A stretch of 64,000 nt of DNA from Chytriomyces cf. hyalinus JEL632 (lineage: Eukaryota; Chytridiomycota; Chytridiomycetes; Chytridiales; Chytriomycetaceae), in assembly GCA_025435555.1 (NCBI GenBank), contig JAIWWG010000049.1, forward strand, positions 186,001 through 250,000, read 5' to 3'. The notes beneath the pieces are model-generated. The model was not told the DNA's origin, did not search any database, and saw nothing but the letters and a program-made list of their open reading frames with translations. This document shows positions 11,749 to 20,488 of this stretch, piece after piece. The position numbers were made by a program, and so were the translations under genes. Each line of letters opens with the position of its first letter. Position 1 is the first letter of the stretch.

Positions 11749-13463
11749 TTCTCCGTTTTTCTAGAGGGGCCTGTTTGACACTTTCCCGCTCTACCAAATG
11801 TTTTTTGGACATGTGTTTTTCCCTCCCCTTTTCCCCCAAGACTGAGTAGTTGGCTACAAAAAGAGTATAAGACTTTGAAGATGTAAAGAATAAATCGATG
11901 ATTTTCTCACGAGTTGTGGTTCATGCAAATCTACTGTTATGCTGTCCTCCTTTTTTCGAGGTACCTGTAAAGCACTCGCCCGTCCTACCAAATGTTGGAA
12001 TAAAATGAGATTGTGCGAAGCTCGGCCGCGTTGAGTAAAATCTTCCTTTCTTGTGCCCTGTAGCCTCATGATGAACGAGGTGGGGAATACAGTCCATGAT
12101 GAGTGACTAATGTCTGATATTGACTGATTGAAATGGAATCGAGAACCGACCATCTATGCTGCTGCAAGGGGACGACTACGGCAGAATCAAGGACTTGGAT
12201 AGCAAATAGCTTTGTCAAGCAGGGGCGACAGTGACTGATGCGCTCGGCAAGTTACTGTTCTGGTAAAAAATTTCACAAAATTTGCCTCCTTTGGTTTGCA
12301 GTTTCAAATTCTTGGAGCTTCAAGTCGGGCCCTGCAAATTCTCACGGTGACACCAGATGCGAGTGTTTGAACATGGGCCAAACTTTGTCAGACGAAATAC
12401 AGAATGAATAGCGGTGGATTCAGAGTTTGAATTTTGGATATGGTGCAGTTTATTCCCAGTCTGAGTTGTTTCTGAATATCTTGACAAGTTTTCAAACAGC
12501 TCATTTCATTTCATCGCGTCAGTCTCATTCATGAACAATTTTATTGCGTGATGCAAGCGTCTGGATCGCGAATCTTGGTGCATTAGTTGGGTTGGTTTTG
12601 TTTGTATTTTATTTTATGGTCACTGTTGGAAAAAAAAAATTTGAACTGTGACATGAAAAGTCGCGGGTTGCCGACCCATGATGGAGAACTTGCTGCCCGC
12701 TTGTAATCCTGTATGTCTGCTGGATAGATGTAACAGCACGTTGGACGTACTGATGAAGGTACATCAGCTGGAGGGCTGGGCGGAGGGCAACGGGCGGGAT
12801 TGATGCCATTTCAGAATACTGCAGAGACCGCCGACACAGGCACTGGGATAAAAAGCAGTCCATACCACCATGCTTTGTCTCAAACCTAAAAATGAAAATC
12901 TCGATAACGGGAGAAGAACCGGATGCAAGACGCAACACTTAACAATTGATGCACAAATGCATGAAACAGTGGTATTTCCCAACATGAATAAGTTATATTC
13001 AGAAGTTTATTCAGAAGTCGGAATCGCGGTTTGGAGCTGTTTCAAAATATCGGAATGCTTGACCAAGCACGAATTTGGGTAAAAGATACTGCTAACCTCC
13101 CTCCCCTCTGTCAAAAGAATGCTAACAGTCCTTGCGTGATAAGAATCGCTCCTGTTAAAGGCACCTCAACTTAAGCAGGTTGAACAGTGTCAGTCAGTGT
13201 CGGTCGAGACAGATACCAATCTGGATGCACACAAATTCTTTAGTATTGTTACGGAATGGGCTCAGACAGATTCCGAGGAGGTCTTAGAATATTCAGAGGA
13301 TAAGATGTTCTTTATTGTAGATGAGAGGAAGGTCTTTTATACCCGTATTCTTGGAATGTCGAAGAAAGAGATCGAAAAGTGATTAAAAGAAATGACACGT
13401 AAGAATTCGAAAGTCAGGGTTTTGAAGACTCTGGCCCTCAGGGTTATTTACGTTTCAAGTATT
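11749..13463. other. Fungalysin A 3' UTR, then mostly gene-free spacer
   Basis: The first about 140 bp match the 3' flank of copy C with few differences and end at AAGATGTAAAGAATAAA, the shared polyadenylation region. Between about 11900 and 13190 no convincing coding region, RNA gene or repeat is seen. A short open frame at 13197-13382 is listed separately. Confidence 0.5.
13197..13382 (+). CDS. Short ORF, 61 codons, function unknown
   Basis: Encodes a hydrophilic 61-residue product ending GMSKKEIEK. It sits just left of a solo LTR and could be a relic of an element. No family recognised, no clear promoter; weakly supported as a gene. Confidence 0.2.
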   Translation: MSVETDTNLDAHKFFSIVTEWAQTDSEEVLEYSEDKMFFIVDERKVFYTRILGMSKKEIEK

Positions 13464-13975
13464 GTTACGTAATCTACTGGATTACGTTGACGTGCTTCAT
13501 GTTGTAAGGAGGGTGTATCGAGGTGTCGAGGAGATGTTGGCTGGACTGAGGTACTAGTGGGCTACTGTTCACTGGAGCAAGCAAGGTATGGTTTTGGAGA
13601 AATTGTTATCTTTATTCCTGAAACGGAAGCAGGTTGAAAGTCGCCAACGAGGCGTTCCAACACTTCAAAGAATGCGCAGCAAAAAGTTCTCAACAACAAA
13701 ATTTCCCACGTTTCAGAAACCCGCTCGTTATTTTGAACCAATTCCAGCACACCAAAAATCTCTCCCTTCTAAAATCTCCAAACCATTTTCCAACTGTTTC
13801 ACTTTGTGATTAGTTACCAGAAACTCCTATTTAAGCCTGCCCCTTTTCTCCAATAAAGAGCAGTCTCTCCATAACTCATTTACTACTCTCTATCTCTCTC
13901 CTGCACGAAAGCAGTCCAAATCCAGCTTCTGAATAGTCAAGAAGCCACTTCAATCAGGTAACTTATTCTCTAACA
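13464..13975 (+). mobile_element. Solo LTR, about 512 bp
   Basis: Starts TGTTACG and ends TAACA, giving TG...CA termini. Near its right end, CTATTTAAGCC resembles a TATA box and CCAATAAAGAGC a polyadenylation signal, as in an LTR read on the + strand. Flanks AGTAT (13459-13463) and AGGAT (13976-13980) match at 4 of 5 bases, a possible target duplication. No internal retroviral genes flank it. It lies directly against the Ty3/gypsy insertion; before that insertion its right end was about 10 bp from the tRNA-Leu gene. Confidence 0.6.
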
Positions 13976-13980
13976 AGGAT

Positions 13981-14172
13981 TGTTACGGAAATAAAGCAAT
14001 GTTGGTTGATAGATGATCTTTATTGGTAGAAGGACACTGGCTTTTATACTGCTGTGGTGAAGGTGATTTGAACTTTGTTGTTTTCGAGAAGTTTCTATCT
14101 CCGGAATTTTGAAGGAAAAATTAAAGTCAAGTAAAATGGACACAATGGAGGAACTGGCGTTATTACGCAACG
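13981..14172 (-). repeat. 3' LTR of the Ty3/gypsy element
   Basis: About 192 bp, matching 20032-20223 with only a few substitutions (for example near 14149, 14164 and 14170-14172). The pol stop codon lies in its first bases. An AATAAAG signal is read on the element strand. Confidence 0.88.
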
Positions 14173-17100
14173 CCCGCCTCCAAGAGCGTACGCGATGAGA
14201 AAGGTCGTTGCTTGGGTTCATGTACGTCTTTCTTGAGTCTTTGGCGTAGCTCTGGAGTGGCATCTAACCAACAGTTGAAAATGGGGCTATGATCCTTCCA
14301 TTTTATTAGGACCTGAGTTTTTCCTTGAAGTTTCCGCGCCGCGAGCACCGATTCGATGGTTCGTAAATCTGGCGGGAGCGACTGCAGCGGGTGAGGTTTC
14401 GCTGAGTCCCAGTAATACATTTTTAATTTCTCAGGGTGGAAGACCTTGTGGATATTCCATTCATCAGGAATCTTGAGTCGACACAGCGGAACATCACCGA
14501 TCAGCTCTGTGATCTCGTAAGGTCCAGAGTAGCAGTCCGACAATTTCGCGATCGGTTGGTCTTCAAGAATCTTGGGCCGAAAATCGCGCAACGATAGCAG
14601 GACAAGATCTCCGACCTGGAAAGGCGATTCTAGGCGTCGTCGATTGGCAGCGGATGCGTAACGGTCTTGGGAGTCGCGAATTCTGTCGCATGTGGCTTGG
14701 TGAGTGGCTTGTAAATCTCTCAGCGTGAGCGGATCATATGGTGTTAATCCAACATCAATGAATGATGCAGGGTGTCGCCCGTATTCCAGATAGTATGGAG
14801 TGTAGCCAGTGGTGGAGCTCACAGTGTCATTTATACCGAATTCAACCTTGGGTAAGTGCTCATCCCAGTCGTCTTGCCAGTAATTAACTTCGGAACGTAG
14901 GGCAGAGAGTACCCAGTCGTTCTTTTGCTCGGTTTGCCCGTCGGCTTGGGGATGGTAAGCTGTTGTCATGGCCAATTCTATCTTGAGAGACTGACACAAA
15001 GAATTCCAGAAGTTTGACGTGAACTTTGAGTCTCGGTCACTGATGAATCGTCGAGGGAGTCCGTGGTGTTTGAATACATCGTTGAAAAAGATGTTTGCAA
15101 TGTCCTTGGTGGTGGAGGTGTCATGGCAGGGAAAAAGTCGGGTGCGTTTGGTGAAGGAGTCAACAATGACCATGAGTGCAGTGTGTCCAGACTTGGTTTG
15201 TGGGAGTTTGGTAATAAAATCCATTGAGATGGTGTGCCAAGGGTGTGGTGGGATTGCGTGAGGCTGGAGCAATCCATACGGGAGTCGTCGTGCAATCTTG
15301 TGCCATTGGCACGCGTCGCAGGATTGGACGAATTGCTGAATGTCTTTGTGGATCTTGGGCCAGTGGAAATATCTTGTAAGTCTTTCAGCTGTTTGTTCCC
15401 AATTGTTGTGAATAACTGGTCCATACGAATGAGCAGATCGAACCAGCTGATTTCGAAGGGGCATTGGGACGAAAACTCTTGCGTGAGTCTTGTCGGTGTA
15501 ATACAATAGGCCGCTGTGAAGTTTGTATCTGGAAATCGTATTCTTGAGGGAAGCTGGAACCAATGCAGGGTCATTCTCGAATGTATCAGGATCTTCTGGG
15601 TCGATAAGGTACTTTGAGATTTCTTGGTATTGCGGATCATCTGGGTTCATGGATTTGATGTCATCCATCAGGTCCTCTGTTATCGAAAGCTCAGTCGCAA
15701 ATAACTGGTCAACTTGAGGCTCTTGGATGTTGGAAATTGTCTGATTTACGCCAGGTGAGACTTGAATTCCAATTTCTTGAGAGTGCTTTAATCGTGACAG
15801 TGCGTCTGCAATCTTGTTCCATTGTCCAGGTTTCCACTGAATCTGGAAGTCGTAAGCAAGAATGTTGGCAATCCAGCGGTGATGGACTGGGCGAAGTTTT
15901 GGCTGGTCAAGGATTCTCCGAAGGGACTGATGGTCCGTGAACACGAAAACTTGGGCATCATGAACGTAAGCTCGATGATGTCGTAGTGCTTCAACGAGTG
16001 CCAATATTTCTCCTTCATAGGGATGGTATTTCGATTCGGCGTCATTACATTTGCGTGAGTGAAAGGCTACCGGCTGATCTATCGAATTCTCGTCTGGCTG
16101 GGCTACGTAACTGGAGATGGCTCGCTTAGACCAGTCGGTGTACAAGTGGACTGGTTTGTTTGGGTCAAACATGGCAAGTGAGGATGGGTCAGCTAGGGCT
16201 TTCTTGGCTTTCTGAAACAGGTCTTGTGCTTCTTTGGTCCAAACTTGATGGAAAGGTACGGTTTTGTGTCCTTTAAGGAGGTCTGATAGAGGTGCTAACA
16301 GGCTGGCATGATTTCTTACAAAACGGTGGATAGTGTTGGCTAGTCCAAGGAAACCACGTAGATCAGTAAAGGACTGGGGCTCGTCGTAATTCTGGATGGC
16401 CATGTATCGACTTGGTAAGACACTGATCTTCCCTTGAGAAATCTTGTAACCAAGGTACTCCAATGATTCAGTGAAGAATTGACACTTGTGAAGTCGAACA
16501 TGGAAATTGTTTTCTTGAAGGCGTTGGAGGACTATACTGAGGTGATTCATGTGTTCTGCGTAGGTCTCGGAGTAGATTAACAGGTCATCAATGTAGCAGG
16601 AAAGGAAACGGTCGACCAGGTCGCGAAAAATCGAGTTGATTGTGGCTTGGAAGGTTCCGGGCGCGTTTGCAAGTCCAAATGGCATCACGATCCATTCGAA
16701 ATGTCCGTACTTTGTTCGAAATGCAGTCTTGTGTGTGTCGGCAGGTAGAATTCTTATTTGATGGTAACCAGAGGCAAGGTCAATTTTGCTGAAGAATTTG
16801 GCTTTTCCCAGGCGGTCTAGGGACTCCAGAATGTTGGGCAAGGGTGCTCGATTCTTGACAGTGAGTTTGTTCAATGCTCGGTAGTCAAAAACTAATCTGA
16901 GTTTGTCCTTTTGTTTGACAAAGAATACTGGGGCTCCATACGGTGAAATGGATTCTTTGATTCGGCCATGCTTGAGTAGGAAATCGAGCTCGTCTCGGAG
17001 GGTTGACAACTCTTTCTCGTTCATTGGATAAATTGGTCGCCATGGTGGCGTGGATTCTGGGCTTGTTTCAATCTTCAGGTCGGTGGTTCTGGATGGAGGG

Positions 17101-17810
17101 AGTCCCTCGAATGTACTAAACACTTTTGGATAACGATCCAAAAGCTGCTGCAGGTCTGGATTCAATTTCGATTTTGCTTCTCTGTCAAGCTGATTGCTAT
17201 CTTCAGTAGTCAAATGCGAAGGGCCATTCGAAGGCTCAGAAGGAATTAGGACTCCACACAGCATGTCGTGCATGGGTTTACAGATGATTTTCTTGAACTG
17301 TATTGCTGACAGGATCTCTGGAATTTTTCTTGGAGTGGCGCAGGTCCAGGTATGGTTTTTGATCTTTACGGTATTTGACGGCCAGTCGATAACAGGATTA
17401 TGTTTGTTTAACCAGTCCTTTCCAAGGATCAGGTCGTAGGCTAGAGACGGGACTGCCGTGAAGGAATGGGAATCTTGGAATTCATTGTCTTTGACAATAA
17501 AGGGAATTGGGAGGGTACAACGCCCTCGAATCATTGTTTTGTCTGCCAATTTGATCAATACGGTACTGGAATTCTTGTCCACGTAGCTGCTGGCATATTT
17601 GGATTGAATGAAACTGGGATTGGCTCCAGAGTCAATGAGAATGGATACTGGCTGGTGATTGATTACACCTTGGCAAATGAGTAGTCCTGGCTGGTTGGTG
17701 CGTGCTTGCAGGTGGTGGTGAGTGCAAAGTACGGCCATGTTATTACCAGTGGTGGCATGTACGTGTTTACTGTCTCTTGTTCCATTAGCTCTCTCGTCAT
17801 TATTACTCAT
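14163..17810 (-). CDS. pol: Ty3/gypsy Pol polyprotein (PR-RT-RH-IN-chromodomain)
   Basis: Open frame of 1215 codons without breaks. Protease active site ILIDSGANPSF (D60-S-G). Reverse transcriptase with catalytic YIDD at 406-409. RNase H follows with a TDHQSLRRIL segment. Integrase has an HHCC zinc finger (HSYGP...QSCDACQW) and a DDE core (SMDFITKLP; FISDRDSKF). The last about 80 residues (QVLIKWKDHSPIFNCWLD) resemble a chromodomain, which places the element with chromoviruses. It would be made in cytoplasmic particles and insert cDNA in the nucleus. The likely upstream continuation (17811-17985) lies in another frame, so the true N-terminus is uncertain. Confidence 0.93.
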   Translation of the reverse strand: MSNNDERANGTRDSKHVHATTGNNMAVLCTHHHLQARTNQPGLLICQGVINHQPVSILIDSGANPSFIQSKYASSYVDKNSSTVLIKLADKTMIRGRCTLPIPFIVKDNEFQDSHSFTAVPSLAYDLILGKDWLNKHNPVIDWPSNTVKIKNHTWTCATPRKIPEILSAIQFKKIICKPMHDMLCGVLIPSEPSNGPSHLTTEDSNQLDREAKSKLNPDLQQLLDRYPKVFSTFEGLPPSRTTDLKIETSPESTPPWRPIYPMNEKELSTLRDELDFLLKHGRIKESISPYGAPVFFVKQKDKLRLVFDYRALNKLTVKNRAPLPNILESLDRLGKAKFFSKIDLASGYHQIRILPADTHKTAFRTKYGHFEWIVMPFGLANAPGTFQATINSIFRDLVDRFLSCYIDDLLIYSETYAEHMNHLSIVLQRLQENNFHVRLHKCQFFTESLEYLGYKISQGKISVLPSRYMAIQNYDEPQSFTDLRGFLGLANTIHRFVRNHASLLAPLSDLLKGHKTVPFHQVWTKEAQDLFQKAKKALADPSSLAMFDPNKPVHLYTDWSKRAISSYVAQPDENSIDQPVAFHSRKCNDAESKYHPYEGEILALVEALRHHRAYVHDAQVFVFTDHQSLRRILDQPKLRPVHHRWIANILAYDFQIQWKPGQWNKIADALSRLKHSQEIGIQVSPGVNQTISNIQEPQVDQLFATELSITEDLMDDIKSMNPDDPQYQEISKYLIDPEDPDTFENDPALVPASLKNTISRYKLHSGLLYYTDKTHARVFVPMPLRNQLVRSAHSYGPVIHNNWEQTAERLTRYFHWPKIHKDIQQFVQSCDACQWHKIARRLPYGLLQPHAIPPHPWHTISMDFITKLPQTKSGHTALMVIVDSFTKRTRLFPCHDTSTTKDIANIFFNDVFKHHGLPRRFISDRDSKFTSNFWNSLCQSLKIELAMTTAYHPQADGQTEQKNDWVLSALRSEVNYWQDDWDEHLPKVEFGINDTVSSTTGYTPYYLEYGRHPASFIDVGLTPYDPLTLRDLQATHQATCDRIRDSQDRYASAANRRRLESPFQVGDLVLLSLRDFRPKILEDQPIAKLSDCYSGPYEITELIGDVPLCRLKIPDEWNIHKVFHPEKLKMYYWDSAKPHPLQSLPPDLRTIESVLAARKLQGKTQVLIKWKDHSPIFNCWLDATPELRQRLKKDVHEPKQRPFSSRTLLEAGVA
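14173..14181 (-). promoter_or_regulatory. Polypurine tract of the element
   Basis: GGAGGCGGG on the element strand, directly before the 3' LTR, the normal place for the plus-strand primer of reverse transcription. Confidence 0.6.
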
Positions 17811-17985
17811 ACTCTGTGTTCAAAACAGTGGTCCTACCCACGATGACATCATATTTTGGCTGCGTTTGTTTGACAGGGGCAATCAGAGGTAAAATTTTCC
17901 GTTGTTTTGTTTTCTGGTGTTGAATATCAGTCTCAAGTGATGGAGCACTGTTTACTTCAATAAAGGTTAATTCTCCCTGATTCAT

Positions 17986-18847
17986 CTCTTATTCTCTACT
18001 GCAGATAAAGAAGAGTCCTGCACCTCACCATTCCACCAACCTCAATACATATGGGCATGAATTATGACATTGAGTAGGGTAAACGTCTAGTTGATACTAT
18101 AACAAGGAATGAATACACGAATACTTGTATTCTATAAAGGGTGCAGACTTGTAGATGACGATAGCTTATTCCACCACATGATTTCAACTATTCTTGCTCT
18201 GATCAAGCATAAACATGGTTGAAAGTAATTGTTTGGGATTTATACGATTCTGGCTTAGTTGTTAAGGTTCGCAACCAAAGACCCACAGGTCACTGGTTCA
18301 ACCCACACTGCTGTCAATTTCATGCAGCTATCTTCTGATCTTTATAGAGAAATAAGCAGAAGAAGAAGATATAGAAATCAACTTGGAAAAGTATTCTATT
18401 GCTACTTTTGTATGACTAATATGTCAAGCCAGTCAAGCAATTAATCAATAACCTTACCCAGTGTGGGGATATTAATTATAATTGACAAGCCTTAACTGTC
18501 AGGCAGTAATGAATGACCAATCAGCTTGAAAAACTGAATTGTCAGCACTGACTCACTTTTTCAGCAATTTCAAACTGCAAATGAAAAATGGATGATTTCA
18601 CATCAAATCTCATTTGTAGAAATGAAATGACAAATGAAATGAAAAAAAAGGGTGGCTCAAAAGTGAAACTGAAGAAAGCCCAATGAGTTTTTATGGGAGC
18701 CAAAAATGTATATAAGGAGAGCTGTTTTGATGTGTTGTGATTCACCTTAAGATAATAAATATCATAAAAGCCCAAGTTCAAAACCAAACATCTGGTAAGG
18801 CTGAGACTGAGGGTAAAGGTTGGCAGGGCTTGCTGAGAACAAGGCTT
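17986..18847. other. Non-coding insert between gag and pol, with a tRNA-like stretch
   Basis: About 860 bp, AT-rich, separates the gag zinc-knuckle frame from pol, where Ty3-type elements usually have overlapping or adjacent frames. At 18249-18312 the + strand has an A-box-like TGGCTTAGTTGTTAAGG and a B-box-like GGTTCAACCC at tRNA spacing, as in a tRNA-derived SINE or tRNA pseudogene. Further right, TATATAAGG (about 18710) and AATAAA (about 18753) resemble an LTR or promoter end. The insert's nature is not settled. Confidence 0.4.
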
Positions 18848-19234
18848 TCAACAGGCACTTTCATCAATTGTTGGCTCTGAGTCTGAATCTGCTTGTGTGG
18901 CATGATTGACTGAAGGGTGTCTTTCTTGATGGAAGGATCGGCTGGGTCGTGGTCTTTCTTCAAAGGTAACTTTGTTCTTGAGCTTGCTACACTTGTCGAT
19001 TGAATGATCTTTGGACTGACAATAAACACACCATCCTTTTGAACGGTATTCAGCTTTCTGGACTGGAGTGAGAAGTCTGGAAGGCCTCCCTTGCTGCAGA
19101 GCATCTAGGTCCATGGGCTCATTCTGGAAAGGTCCAGGAGAGTGACTGGCTGGAGGAACTTGTTGGGCTTGGAGCTTGAAACGGTTACAAGGATAGGCTG
19201 AGGTCTTGGAACGCATGTTTCGTCGGTAGTACAC
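18848..19234 (-). CDS. gag: Gag nucleocapsid part with CCHC zinc knuckle (shifted frame)
   Basis: Open frame containing CVYCQSKDHSIDKC, a CX2CX4HX4C zinc knuckle that binds element RNA, and ending PTIDESAC. It overlaps the capsid frame (19105-20013) and is in a different phase. The frames must join near 19245-19265, either by programmed frameshifting or because this copy has a one-base indel. It is normally the C-terminal part of Gag. Confidence 0.7.
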   Translation of the reverse strand: MYYRRNMRSKTSAYPCNRFKLQAQQVPPASHSPGPFQNEPMDLDALQQGRPSRLLTPVQKAEYRSKGWCVYCQSKDHSIDKCSKLKNKVTFEERPRPSRSFHQERHPSVNHATQADSDSEPTIDESAC

Positions 19235-20013
19235 ATCATCAAGGCGTTCTGCTTCTGCTTGAGCTTACTGAGGTCACCAGAGATGTTACCGAGTTCTGGA
19301 ATCACTTGAAGATGTGGCTTGAGTCCATTGAGGTACTTTACACAAAGGAAGGCTTCGGGAAGGTGAACATTGGCAGAAGAAGTTGCAGATACTAATTCAT
19401 TGAAGCCACTTGAGTAGATGACTGCTGATCCTGTTTGCTGAATGGTGTCCAATGCGTCAATGGCTTGGGAGAGTGCTAGCTGAGATCCGAAACGTTTGTT
19501 GATCCATTGGGCATATTCTGGCCAAGTCATTTCATCTCTTGTTGATTCTGGTAATTGTCTCCAGCGTTGGCGTGCAGTGTCGGTAAGTCCAGAGGAAACA
19601 AATTGAACATATGTCGGTTGGCCATTGTGAGTAATTGAGTTGATATCAGGTGCAAGGTTGTAGAGACGGCAGTTCTCCAATTTACGTTCAAGGTAGTTGT
19701 CAAGAATGTTCTGGATTTCATGGGCAGGTCTGCTTCCAAGTTTTCCACTGAATGGTAGTGGCTTGATGCTTGGCATACGGAAGTCCTTTCGAGACAGGAG
19801 CTTGGTTTCTTCAATTGGTTTTGGTGAGGTTGCAAAGCTGGCAGTGTCACGGGTCTTGAGTGTGTTCATGAACTGAACAAGTTCATCCAAGGTTGATACA
19901 ATGTCGTCGGTGGTCACAATACGGCCGTTTACGTCGGCAAAGAATGTTGAGACTTGGGAAGCAGTAAATGGCTCGTTGATCATGGATTCTGGGCTGGTAG
20001 AGGAGGAGGACAT
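19105..20013 (-). CDS. gag: Ty3/gypsy Gag capsid region
   Basis: 302-codon frame starting 10 bases after the primer-binding site. The central part (TDTARQRWRQLPESTRDEMT ... WINKRFG) is typical of the retrotransposon Gag capsid domain. After about residue 255 the frame leaves the Gag-like sequence and the homologous continuation, with the zinc knuckle, is in another phase. Capsid assembles the virus-like particle. Confidence 0.8.
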   Translation of the reverse strand: MSSSSTSPESMINEPFTASQVSTFFADVNGRIVTTDDIVSTLDELVQFMNTLKTRDTASFATSPKPIEETKLLSRKDFRMPSIKPLPFSGKLGSRPAHEIQNILDNYLERKLENCRLYNLAPDINSITHNGQPTYVQFVSSGLTDTARQRWRQLPESTRDEMTWPEYAQWINKRFGSQLALSQAIDALDTIQQTGSAVIYSSGFNELVSATSSANVHLPEAFLCVKYLNGLKPHLQVIPELGNISGDLSKLKQKQNALMMCTTDETCVPRPQPILVTVSSSKPNKFLQPVTLLDLSRMSPWT

Positions 20014-20016
20014 CTA

Positions 20017-20029
20017 GCCGATGCTACCA
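20017..20029 (-). promoter_or_regulatory. Primer-binding site of the element
   Basis: TGGTAGCATCGGC on the element strand, two bases after the 5' LTR. The TGG start is complementary to a tRNA CCA end. It is close to an initiator-Met-type site, but the exact primer tRNA cannot be named here. Confidence 0.65.
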
Positions 20030-20031
20030 AA

Positions 20032-20223
20032 TGTTACGGAAATAAAGCAATGTTGGTTGATAGATGATCTTTATTGGTAGAAGGACACTGGCTTTTATAC
20101 TGCTGTGGTGAAGGTGATTTGAACTTTGTTGTTTTCGAGAAGTTTCTATCTCCGGAATTTTGAAGGAAAAATTAAAGTCAAGTAAAATGGACACAATGGA
20201 AAAACTGGCGTTATCACGCATCA
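20032..20223 (-). repeat. 5' LTR of the Ty3/gypsy element
   Basis: Begins TGATGCGTGATAACGCC and ends CGTAACA on the element strand; contains AGTATAAAAGCC (TATA) and CCAATAAAGATC (poly-A signal). Nearly identical to the 3' LTR. Confidence 0.9.
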
Positions 20224-20232
20224 AGGATATAT

Positions 20233-20315
20233 GGGCAGATGGCCGAGTTGGTCTAAGGCGTCACGTTAAGGCCGTGATCTAGTAATAGGCGTGGGTTCGA
20301 ATCCCACTCTGCTCA
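20233..20315 (+). tRNA. tRNA-Leu (AAG anticodon)
   Basis: 83-nt class II tRNA. The acceptor stem pairs 20233-20239 with 20308-20314. The A-box is TGGCCGAGTTGGTCTAAGG, the anticodon stem-loop TCACGTTAAGGCCGTGA has anticodon AAG, a longer variable arm follows, and the T-arm is GTGGGTTCGAATCCCAC. The upstream flank has been hit by LTR elements; the tRNA itself is intact. Confidence 0.92.
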
Positions 20316-20488
20316 CTTGCATTTTTCCATCATCTTCGAAGGTGTCTTGCAATCCCCACTTCCATGAAAGCGCTCATGTATGCAACCAATACGGATCATC
20401 TTTATTCTTTACATCTTTAAAAGTCATATACTTGTTGAAGCCAAACAGTGAAAACATCAATTCGCAAATACAGAAAGGTTTTGTCCAA

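Larger units (their letters stand above)
13976..20228 (-). mobile_element. Full-length Ty3/gypsy chromodomain retrotransposon with 5-bp TSD
   Basis: The element occupies 13981-20223 and reads right to left. Its flanking 5-bp direct repeat AGGAT (13976-13980 and 20224-20228) is perfect. LTRs are about 192 bp and differ at only a few positions, so the insertion is young. Order on the minus strand: 5' LTR, primer-binding site, gag, pol (protease, RT, RNase H, integrase, chromodomain), polypurine tract, 3' LTR. A frame change within gag and a spacer of about 0.9 kb between gag and pol suggest that this copy may not be autonomous. Its right end lies 9 bp from the tRNA-Leu gene, the type of site used by yeast Ty3. 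Confidence 0.9.

Noticed and set aside
13242-13255. Second TGTTACGG match left of the solo LTR as another LTR end
   Set aside because: Similarity is limited to about a dozen bases with no matching partner end.
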